Below, piece after piece: positions 11,549 to 20,673 of a stretch of 64,000 bases of DNA; the first letter of the stretch is position 1; each line of letters opens with the position of its first letter. The stretch covers positions 261,001 to 325,000 of the forward strand of contig CAKKTE020000144.1 of NCBI GenBank assembly GCA_920105625.2. The letters are read 5' to 3'. Position numbers and translations under genes: made by a program. The notes below the pieces were generated by a model, which searched no databases, was not told the DNA's origin, and was given only the letters and a program-made list of their open reading frames with translations. The DNA is from Clusia tigrina. Lineage: Eukaryota; Arthropoda; Insecta; Diptera; Clusiidae.

Positions 11549-13105
11549 ATGACCACTAAATTAAAATTTTTTTTCAGAATTACCTTTGCTCTCGTCAAAT
11601 CTGAAACACAAATACTTGACTATTCTAACTCAAAGCTGATTGCTATAAATACAGGTATAGCAAGGCTTCAGACTGGTACCTTCAGGCTGATACATGTTAT
11701 AGAACTGGATCATTATGGAGATTTCATTAACGAAATGGAAATTGTCGTTAGGAAAAATATAAATCCCGAACACCCATTCTATCCCTTCCTACTGCATCAA
11801 ATCTTCCAAACCCGAGAACACCTATCCAGACTAATCCCCAAAACAAAGATCAAAAGATCAATTGATTTTATCGGCAGCGCTTGGAAGTGGATTGCTGGAA
11901 ATCCAGACCACGCTGACTTTGATATCATATCCCAAAAAATAAACAATGCATTAGAAAACAATAACCAGCAAGTAATAATAAATAAAGTAACGCTTGAAAA
12001 AATAAAAGAACTCACTAATGAAACGAATAAAATTTTAAAATCGGTAAAAAATGAAAATATAATTAAAGATGAATTAGCATTAAGTATGAAGTATAAAATA
12101 GAAATTATAAAAGAAGAAATTACAAATATTGAATACGCTATAAATTGGGCTAAGGCTAACATTGTAAACTCCTTTATTCTATCAAATAATGAAATAAATG
12201 TTACTAAGACAATATTAGAAAATGAAAATATGCAATTTATAAATATAGAAGAAGCATTTGAATTTGCTGACATAAAAATAGCGGCAAATAATTCGGTCAT
12301 AATTTACATAGTAAATATGCCCACAACTAGCAATGAAATTTGTCAAACAATGTTAATAAAACCGGTAAAAAATGGTCATGTTGTAACCAGAACCGAGTTC
12401 GAGAATATTTTAAATTGTAATAATAATATGTACGGCATAAAAAGCCAATGTAAGGAATATAATGACATATCTATTTGTAAGGATAAAAATATTGTTAATT
12501 TAAGTAATACAACCTGTATACCGAACTTGCTCAGAAGCATACCCCACACTTGCACCCTTACGAACAACCAACACGTGCCAACCGTGGAAGAAATTAACCC
12601 AGGACTACTGCTGCTGAATCAATATAATGGGACAATTACCATGAACAACGAGATGTTAAACCTGCGGGGAACATATCTTATCCGGTATCAAAATGCATCA
12701 ATAACGGTCGAAAATCGGACTTATTCGTACAACAGTGTGCTGAAAGTACAGCCGTTACCAGCCATACTGCAACCAAAGTCTGCAGCCAGCCGATCAGAGG
12801 AGCATCTAACTCTCGAAATGGTTAAAGAACTTAATATCAACAATACAAGAAACATAGATCTCCTAGAACAGAAAAATCAGTTGAGATCCGTTGTAAACTA
12901 TGCGCTTATTACAACAATAGCATTAATATTATCGGTGACCATGGGGAAGAGGTACCTCAAGAAAGTAAAGGTAAATAGCACAGAACAAAAGGTCGACATA
13001 GAAGAAACACCAGAAACATCGATATCTCTACCAGACTTGAGCGTTGACAACACCGGCAAGCCAACCAAGAAAATTACAAGGCTAAGCCAGATTCCGCTTT
13101 TTTAA
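11549..13105 (+). CDS. env: Errantivirus envelope-like glycoprotein
   Basis: A 518-codon open frame starts six bases after the integrase stop. Around residues 100-104 is a basic KIKR cleavage site followed by a hydrophobic, Gly-containing stretch, as in the fusion proteins of errantiviruses and the related baculovirus F proteins. Several N-x-S/T glycosylation sites occur between residues 170 and 450. A transmembrane helix is near residues 455-475, with a charged tail of about 45 residues. In the family env is made from a spliced RNA; I did not locate the donor. The start may extend upstream through splicing, because no clear signal peptide is seen at the first Met. A diverged antisense relic of the same gene type lies at 49810-50290. 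Confidence 0.86.
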   Translation: MTTKLKFFFRITFALVKSETQILDYSNSKLIAINTGIARLQTGTFRLIHVIELDHYGDFINEMEIVVRKNINPEHPFYPFLLHQIFQTREHLSRLIPKTKIKRSIDFIGSAWKWIAGNPDHADFDIISQKINNALENNNQQVIINKVTLEKIKELTNETNKILKSVKNENIIKDELALSMKYKIEIIKEEITNIEYAINWAKANIVNSFILSNNEINVTKTILENENMQFINIEEAFEFADIKIAANNSVIIYIVNMPTTSNEICQTMLIKPVKNGHVVTRTEFENILNCNNNMYGIKSQCKEYNDISICKDKNIVNLSNTTCIPNLLRSIPHTCTLTNNQHVPTVEEINPGLLLLNQYNGTITMNNEMLNLRGTYLIRYQNASITVENRTYSYNSVLKVQPLPAILQPKSAASRSEEHLTLEMVKELNINNTRNIDLLEQKNQLRSVVNYALITTIALILSVTMGKRYLKKVKVNSTEQKVDIEETPETSISLPDLSVDNTGKPTKKITRLSQIPLF

Positions 13106-13150
13106 GGAAAAAAGAAAAAATATGACATATCGATCGAGGACGACCGAATT

Positions 13151-13162
13151 TAAGGGTGGAGG
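13151..13162 (+). other. Polypurine tract of the errantivirus
   Basis: TAAGGGTGGAGG abuts the 3' LTR and would prime plus-strand synthesis. Confidence 0.7.
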
Positions 13163-13503
13163 AGTTAAGGTGAAATAAACTACATTCACCTAAACAAAGC
13201 AAATCTCATATTGCACACTCAACCCGTGTGCAAATAATTCACACGTTTTGTGATGACACCGCGTCTGCCAAAATCCGAACACCTGCAAGCTGCAATTTAG
13301 TTCACTCATCCCAATCCAGAATCGTGGGAATGCAAGTTCAGCATCTTCCAGCGACAAACCATCCGGCAGCATACGGTATAATAGGCTTAAACTTAAGAAT
13401 ATTTTGTATTAGATTTTAGTTCGTTTTCAATCCTCAAATAAAGAAGGTGCATAGCACCAATAAAAATATTTTTTTAACTTTAATAACACCAATGTGATTA
13501 ACT
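13163..13503 (+). repeat. 3' LTR of the errantivirus
   Basis: This 341-bp LTR matches 5914-6254 throughout by eye and is followed by TATA, the second copy of the target duplication. Confidence 0.93.
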
Positions 13504-13669
13504 TATAGTATCTACTCGTATACTGTTTTTAAATTTAAAACACTATTTTATTTCTCCAAAACGCAACTCGCAATTGTATCCTAAATTTAGTCCAAGAGCC
13601 AAGATGAGAGAAATGCGCTGCCAGCCACACAACTTTAGATTGCCAACGAAACGCTTGGAGTGGTAGTAG

Positions 13670-13879
13670 CATGAATGAAAGAATTATAAGATTACGCCGA
13701 TAGTGTTGACAAAGTGTTCTCTCTCTGCGCATGGAGATTCGCATGAAACAATAAATTGAGAAGAAATTGTAATCTAATGTGAGTAAAAAATTAAAACGGT
13801 TAAGAAAAAAATTGTATTAGACCGTTTTTAAAAACTAATACTTTTAATCCATTTAAATATTTATGAATTTGTTAGAGTA
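13670..13879. repeat. Inverted repeat copy 2 (partner at 926-1200)
   Basis: It is the reverse complement of most of 926-1200 without that copy's two extra segments. It lies between the errantivirus and the duplicated zinc-finger promoter. The neighbouring 13508-13669 and 13880-13959 hold nothing I recognise. Confidence 0.75.
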
Positions 13880-13959
13880 CATCATAGAGAGTGTGAGAGA
13901 ATTCAAACAAACATAACGGACCTGCGCAATGCGTAATCTTGTATTCTTTTTTTCATGTG

Positions 13960-14540
13960 GTAGCAGGGCCAGTAAAGGCAGTTTTCAGACATACGGAACT
14001 TGTTGTTGGTAGTTCCGCAGTCAGCGGTAAATATCAAGTATAAGTCTTTGTTGCTGTTGTTGGAGAGAGAGATTGGCATGTCTATGCTTTCAAATTACTC
14101 ATTTGGTTGAGAGCGACTTCCCCTTGGTAGCTCACGCTCAGCGGCCGAATGGCCCGAACGCCCGCGCATGCGAGTTTCGCTACAGTGCCTCGACTCACAC
14201 TGGTCGAGAGCGTAAAACACTCATTTTTCAAAGCAAAATAAATAAATTGTCTTACAATGTGCACAAAATAGAGTCACACAAAAACGTCTTATCGCGCTAG
14301 AGCACTATTCCAAATTTTTATATTACTACGCATGTTTTAATCATTTGAAAATATTTTCGAAGTGAAGTCGGGTCGTTACGCGTCGGCGATTCAATAGACA
14401 GCATTGAAGGTGTCAATTTACTCCTGTAATATTCAGAACGAAGAAATGGAAATTCCAATCAGGGACCTGCATATAAAACAAGAGATGGTCAATGAAGAAC
14501 TGTCTTCCCCGGAAGTTCTGGCGGTGAAGATTTATTGGGC
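13960..14540 (+). pseudogene. Duplicated promoter and first coding exon of the zinc-finger gene
   Basis: This block matches the reverse complement of about 35118-35700, the upstream region and start of the minus-strand zinc-finger gene. It includes the presumed 5' UTR, a short intron ending TATTCAG and the first 90 coding bases, beginning with ATG at about 14446 (MEIPIRDLHIKQEM). The corresponding codon in the other copy reads ATC, so this copy keeps the better start. The match ends abruptly at about 14538, where Helitron coding sequence begins on the same strand. Capture of a gene end by a Helitron, or a later deletion that joined the two, would both explain it. Confidence 0.8.
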
Positions 14541-17040
14541 TACGCGCTGAAAACTACACACCTACGTGATGCCAGAATGATGACAACCAGCGTGTAAATC
14601 CAATTAACGCTATTGCCAACTTCATACACTGGTAGCCCGCGTCATATGCATGAGTATGCACAGGAAGCGATGGCATATGTTCGTTCTTATGGTCGACCGG
14701 ACCTGTTTATCATTTTACCTGTAATCCACAATGGAGTGAGCTTCGAGAATACTTATTGCCAGGGCAATCGCCAACAGATCGCCAGGACATAACGTCATGC
14801 ATGTTTGAACAAAAGCTGAAATCATAGTCAATCACAAAGTAGTTAGATAAGCGCAATGTTGGATGTATTCTGTCGAAGCGCAAAAAGGGGACACGCACAC
14901 ATATTATAATACCGGATCAAATTAACGACATTATATCTGCGAAAATTCCAGATGAATTTGAAGTGATCACAAAAAACCATGCGTGATTGATGTTAAATGT
15001 TCGAAACGTTATCCCGGAGCATTGAATTCCAACACAGATACAAGCAATGACGGATACACGTTATATTGTCACCAGTCGACAGAGGGAAACAGAAAATCAA
15101 AAGCTATCAAAAGGAGAGCTCAATATGTTTAAAATGATAATCGTGCCGTATTCACCGATTTGTCCAAAATGTACAAAGCCCACATTAACGTGGAGTATTG
15201 TAATTCGGTGAAGTCCATAAAGTACATCTGTAAATACGTACAGAAATAAAGTGAGCGACATGGTTGTGTTGGGTGTACCTGATCCAAATAGAAACGACGA
15301 AATCACTTAATTTTCATTAAGGCGTTATGTCAGCAGTAATGAGGCGGTGTGGAGCATTTTTACATTCCCAACCCATGAGAGACTTCCAACCGTCGTTCAT
15401 TTAACTGTCCATTTTGAAAATAGTCAACGCGTTTATTTTACCGCTGAAAACGAATAGCAAAGAGCAGCAACCCCACCATCCACATCATTAACCGAACTTT
15501 TGAATTGTGTGCATCAGATACCGTCGCCAGCACGTTGTTATACTCAAAAGTACCGCAATAATTTCCTTGGGATTAATCGTGAAAAAAATTTCAAAGGCGT
15601 AAGCAAGGAAAACCAATCGATGGCTACCCAAATGTGTTCTCAACAGATGCTTTAGGACGCATTTACACAGGTCACCCCTAGAATGCTGAGTGTTTTATTT
15701 ACGTTTATTGTTGGTTAACGTTCGTGGTCCAACATCATTTCAATGTCTTAAAACAGTTGATAGACTATTGTGAGCAGCATATCGTGAGGCGTGTCAACGA
15801 TTGATTTTACTGGAAGATGACGCCCACCCGGAAGCTACCTTTGCTGATACTACAGTTTCATCTACTCCTCTCCAAATGAGGACTATTTATAATAATTGTA
15901 TCATCATGTTTCCCATCAAATCCACTTGGACTATGGAGAAATTATCAAGATTTCATGACAGGAGATATTTTGAACAGACTTCGCCGTACTCCGTCAAATC
16001 CACACTTGCTGTGCACACCGGAAATGCATAATGAAGTTTTTGATTATAATTGAAGATATTTGCTTAACAATTGGACATAAAGCATTGGCACAACTTGGCA
16101 TAGTTTAACCAAATCGCTAAATGCATGATCTGTTTATCCGAGATTTGCAGTGTTAACGAGATTACGATTGCAACGTACTGGATGCATTTTCTCAAGCAAA
16201 TATTCCAACATTGAACGTAAAGTAGCACAGGCATTTTTTTTCTGGGATTGTTTCTACTTTTTGGATAACGCTCGAACAGCACACTCTGCACTGAAACTGC
16301 TAACAAAATATCATTAGAAGTATTGGATAGAACAATGAAATATATACGAGGAAATCAAGATTTGTTTGGCGGTGCTTTGATACTGTTAGCTGGAGACTTT
16401 AGACAAACGTTACCAGTCATTCTTAAATCTTCTGCTGTCGATGAAATAATCGCATGCTTGAAATCTTCAATTCTGTGGAAAAATGTAAGAATGCTCACAC
16501 TAAAAACAAACATCAGTTCAATTGCAAATCGATCCAAGAGCAGCTGAATTTTCAATGCAATTGTTGAAAATTGGGGATGGAACAATGCCAGTCGACAGGA
16601 ATACAGGTATTATAACATTTCACTCAATAAAAAGATGAACTGATTCGTAGCGTATTCCCAAACATAGCACAACAGTACAAAAATCATGCTTGGTTAAGCG
16701 AGCTAGCAATACTACCGGAAAGAACAAAGATGTCTGTGATCTCAATGAGGCTATTTTAAAAGAAATCCCAGGTCCATTATTCACGTTGAAATCAGTGGAT
16801 ACCATCACGAATCAGGCTGAGGTGGTGAAATATCCCACAGAATTTTTAAACGCACTTGATTTGCCAGGAATACCACCACATGTATTGCAGCTAAAAATTT
16901 AAGCGCCGATTATTATGCTTCGCAACATCAACCAACCAAAACTATAAAATTCAAAGACGAAGACGTCTTGATTCCTCGCATCCCAGTGATTCCATTTGAA
17001 TTTAAGCGTATTCAATTCCCTGTTCGCCTTGCATTGCATG
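14541..17040 (+). pseudogene. Helitron Rep/PIF1-like helicase remnant
   Basis: Near 14630-14830 the Helitron-like N domain is visible: GSPRHMHEYAQ, then YGRPDLF and PGQSPTDRQDI. Around 15640-15670 the TDALGR motif appears, and LLEDDAHPEA near 15800. The PIF1 helicase half follows, with LLAGDFRQTLPV near 16385-16420 and LDLPGIPPHVLQLKI near 16855-16900. The end is IPRIPVIPFEFKRIQFPVRLA near 16970-17030. Key parts are deleted, including the Walker A loop and the C-terminal conserved arginine region. The protein would nick and unwind DNA in rolling-circle transposition. Confidence 0.85.
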
Positions 17041-17140
17041 TTGTCTCTATCTAAAAGCACTGCAATAAATGTTTTAATTTAATTGAAATTCTTGGAAATG
17101 TTTTCTTTTACCTGGCGAAGCGGGCGGGGGTTCAGCTAGT
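14541..17140 (+). mobile_element. Helitron, 5'-truncated, with 3' terminus
   Basis: A rolling-circle transposon relic. Coding pieces follow the order of a Rep/helicase protein. The 3' end shows a GC-rich degenerate hairpin (about 17111-17130) and then CTAGT at 17136-17140, the CTRR-T ending with insertion between A and T typical of Helitrons. Its 5' end and the N-terminal part of the Rep region are missing: it starts at the junction with the zinc-finger promoter copy. Stops and frameshifts are frequent, so it cannot encode a working protein. Confidence 0.85.
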
Positions 17141-17284
17141 ATAAAATGAAATGAATGAAGAATGATAGAATAGAAGATTGTGCTAATACTGGTAAGAAAA
17201 TTTCCCCTCTCTGCGCATGTCGCGACATGTCGTTACAAGGCACATACGAAATGAGAGAACAGCCAAAATGCTTACTTTTTTGTG

Positions 17285-17759
17285 TGTTGGGGTCCTCGTG
17301 TCTGCTTGTCGGCGAGAGCGACGTCCTGTCGCCGTTTTCAGGCGAGTGGCTGAAAAATCAAGAGCCCTAACGTAGAATTTAAACACTACCACTTTTCGGT
17401 TTCAAAACACAAGAGAGATTTATTCTTAAAATGCTAGTTCTTATATACTATTTGTAAATGTGCATTACCGCCTACGTCTTGACTTTTCTGGTGTTCCAGT
17501 TTCGCAGTTGTTATTTGGTGTCAGTGGCTCAAGCCCACTGACCTACTGCAAGTAAAAGTGTCGTCGGTGCATTCTAAATGCCCCTCGTCAGCTTGACTGC
17601 GGAACTGTGACACCCCAAAAGTTTACATCATAATTAATGAATAATCACTATTCATTTACAATATTTGCACCCTAAAAATATGTGCGTTCTTAATGAATTT
17701 AATAGGAGCCGGTGCTGTGAGTCAACTACGCGTAGGTAGCTTGATTCTAACTCACAACA
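17285..17759 (-). repeat. 3' LTR of the mdg1-like element
   Basis: On the plus strand it begins TGTTGGGG and ends CTCACAACA. It aligns over its length with 27489-27993, sharing blocks such as TTTCTGGTGTTCCAGTTTCG and the CTACGCGTAG palindrome, but with many substitutions and indels. The 17141-17284 spacer before it holds nothing recognised. Confidence 0.88.
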
Positions 17760-17777
17760 TCCCTCCCCTCTTTCTGA
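17760..17777 (-). other. Polypurine tract of the mdg1-like element
   Basis: Read on the minus strand, AGAAAGAGGGGAGGGA ends directly at the LTR. It is the expected primer for plus-strand synthesis. Confidence 0.75.
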
Positions 17778-17879
17778 AAGAAGTTAGTGCAACTAACTTC
17801 CATTAAATCTCTACAATATTTTTCTTGCACTGCAAACATATATGTGCATCGATTGAACTCTATATTACATACATATAAT

Positions 17880-18110
17880 TTGTTTTTATTTACATCTTTT
17901 TTTTTTAATCGCCTTATTTGGGTTCTGTCACGTTTTTTATTTTTTCTTTTTTATTCTTTTCTTTTCTATATATTTCTTTTTCTCTAGCTTTTATTTTCTT
18001 TTGTAGTTTTCTTTCTTTTATTTTTTTTTTCTTCACTTTGCTTTTGTTTTTTTTTTTTTTTCTTATTTTTATCCATCATTATTTTTTTTATAATCCCCTT
18101 TTTATAATTT
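17880..18110. repeat. T-rich low-complexity tract
   Basis: Long runs of T with scattered C (T on the plus strand, purine-rich on the element's sense strand). It lies in the element's 3' region, between the accessory frame and the purine tract. The Phe/Leu-rich frames it opens are artefacts of composition. Confidence 0.9.
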
Positions 18111-18212
18111 GGTCCTTCATTGACTCTTTTCTCATTGGCGTATATACAAACATCTAAACAATAACACAATTCTACTCTATACATAAAACCTTATATTATA
18201 CTGCGCTCTCTG

Positions 18213-18851
18213 CTACCCGCTGGTCCATTTGACGACCGTCGTTGTCGGAGTGAAGTCCCTCGATGAACTCTGCATACCCCTCCCTTCTTTCTGGATCGGT
18301 ACGTACAAAGATAGGTTGGCGATCTGGTTTGCCATTAAAACTTTGCTTTTAGTGGCCTTCTTCTTTCCATTTATATAGTGTGCCCCACGGCTGTAGGTGG
18401 TACTGCCTCTGCTTATAGTGTTCAACTTGTAAAAAACATTTGGAATACATGAGAGATTACAATACTCCGTCTTACTTTGCAGCAATGCGTTTTATGGTGG
18501 AAGTGTTTCTCTTGAGCTTCCTCATAATGGTATTTGACATCGTTTGGCTTTGATATGGAGACAATCGGTATTTTTCTGAGATACACGTTCAATTATGTAA
18601 TTTGTGTACTCTGTTCGGTTACCAGTCTCTGTGTCCTCTTGTATTAAATCATATTTAATATGTAAATCACATATCATATGTTCATACTCTAGATTGGACA
18701 TATACTTCAATGAAGCAATTAACTTCCGTGAGCCAAATTTCCTCTGCTTATTATATTTGGTGGTGGTTTCAGTCACCCTCCTTAAGCTTTTACCCATCTT
18801 CAACTTATTCAAAATCGATTCTGTTGAGATCGTGATATACTGGGTGGACAT
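18213..18851 (-). pseudogene. Accessory frame of unknown function in the mdg1-like element
   Basis: A single minus-strand frame runs from an ATG at 18851 to 18213, about 213 codons, broken only by two stops close together (18522-18524 and near 18489). The first 109 residues are rich in Lys and Thr and contain a basic stretch (KYNKQRKFGSRK); the second part has a NGKKKATKSK motif. It lies about 1.8 kb downstream of the integrase stop, where env would be in an errantivirus, but shows no signal peptide, membrane helix or cleavage site. I recognise no domain. A degenerate third ORF or a captured fragment are both possible. Confidence 0.45.
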
Positions 18852-20673
18852 TGTAATATAAAACTGTCCAATTCAAAAAATGACTCCTCAAGGAAACTTG
18901 TTTATTTTTGGTTCTTTGTCTATTGACTCATCCACAACGCGTTCAAATGCTGCGGCCATATGCCGTTTCGCAAAATTAAAATTACATCCGTCGCCATTCA
19001 TCCCCAATCTAATATGTTGGCATCCTTGGGGTCACAAACCTTAGATAACTGCCAAAAATCTCTGTTTTTCAAAACGCATATTTCCGAATACTATGTTGGT
19101 CCCTTAGCCCGCACCGTATTCCAATATCCGTTCTTCCCGGAACTTCCTGCTTCGCTTCAGATCATCAGAGCTATATAGAGAACACCTATAATAATTTTCT
19201 TAATTTCCTAGTATACATTTTAGTTTGACATATGTTTAATTTTTGTCAAACATTTCATAAGTCAATTTAATAAATGAATTTCAAAATTATATAATATTTA
19301 AATAAATACACTATATGTACTATATATACTCTTGGGTATAATTTCCCAATTAAGTATAATTTTTGTTTTTCTTTTTTTTTTTTATTATAACACTTATTTC
19401 ATTTTAAAGTTAGATTTTAAACAATTAATTTTTAACTCAAATTTTTTCTAAACTACCTTTAATTTTAATCTGAACTTTTACTCAGATTATAATTTTTAAA
19501 TCTATAACTTTTCTTAAACATACGCTATTCCGGAATATATAAACCAAAAAACAATATTTCTACAACATGCTTTTTTTATAATTGAATGCTATATCATTCA
19601 ATTTGCATCCACTCGTCTTTTCCCCTTACATTATCGGATTCGCTACCGTATCCTAGAGGAAAAAAGGACTGGACTATGTGTTTTCATAGCCATATAGGGC
19701 ATCAGTTTTGCTCTGATTAATTTTTCGTGCTCTTTTTCAACACGTGAGTTATCACTCATTTCAACTTTGAACCAATTCATTGGCCCTCCGACAAAAACCA
19801 GATTATACAAAATAATCCCGTTTGTGTCAAAACTTTTTCCATTGCATGACTATACCTTTCATTGCATACAATTACTTTTTATTTAAATTTACTTCTAGCC
19901 TGATATGTATATATCCATTATCGATTCTATTTTCCATCCTGTAATTAGCCCGTATATGAATACATACATACATTCAAGGCGCTTTAAATTACCTAGAATT
20001 AATTGCTTATTTTCCCAATCAACCTATACATTTTTTTTTTTATATCCCAGCATATACATTTATTCAAATTTCCATATGCTAATTTCCTAATCAACAAACA
20101 GTTAAAACCTATGTATATCTACATATAGCCTGCTGCAGTATCTGCAAATTCCCAATTCCTAATCATATGTCCCTACATACTTACTTATATGGCCATACCC
20201 ATTCCTATAACTAGAATACTTACTTTTTTAAATATTCCCTCGTACATTCATTCTGTACATTATACATATATATTTACTTCACCCTCAGTTCCGTTGCTTG
20301 GCGTTAACGCTCACGCGTCAAAATTCAGTGCATACACCGCTGTATGTATGTACGTACATATTTGAAGTTAAGTTTTATATTATTTACCCACGACTGTCTT
20401 ATTATTTGATTTTATTTTTAAATTACGTATATTTATCATTACGCAATATTTATCATTTAATATTTAAAAAATATTTTTTCCTACTGTGCTTCGTTCGGCC
20501 ATAGTGCATAATAAGCACATTTTTTATTGCGTCAACTTTACTTGCTCGAGTTTAATTGGCACACTTCTGCTGGCCTTGACTTTGAAAATCGGAGCTGTGT
20601 GTGTTATTTGATACACACACGTACATGTTTACGTTGTTATTTTTATGTTTACACTTGTAAAACACTGCTGTTT
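18852..20673. other. AT-rich noncoding 3' region of the mdg1-like element
   Basis: No coding frame of interest is seen on either strand. The sequence is AT-rich, with many TACATA-like repeats between 19900 and 20350. It separates the pol stop from the accessory frame. Confidence 0.6.

Larger units (their letters stand above)
5914..13503 (+). mobile_element. Errantivirus-type gypsy element (17.6/297-like), full length
   Basis: This is a complete 7.6-kb LTR element: LTR, primer site, tandem-repeat leader, gag, pol, env, purine tract, LTR. TATA lies directly before the 5' LTR (5910-5913) and after the 3' LTR (13504-13507). A 4-bp TATA-type target duplication is the known preference of 17.6/297-group errantiviruses, which are insect endogenous retrovirus-like elements with a spliced envelope gene. 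I see no difference between the LTRs, so the insertion is recent. Pol nevertheless has one nonsense codon and two frameshifts. Gag and env are open. The copy could not supply its own pol unless the breaks are sequencing errors. Confidence 0.93.

Noticed and set aside
17787..18157. Phe/Leu/Ile-rich frames that look like membrane proteins
   Set aside because: Produced by a T-rich low-complexity tract inside the mdg1-like element.
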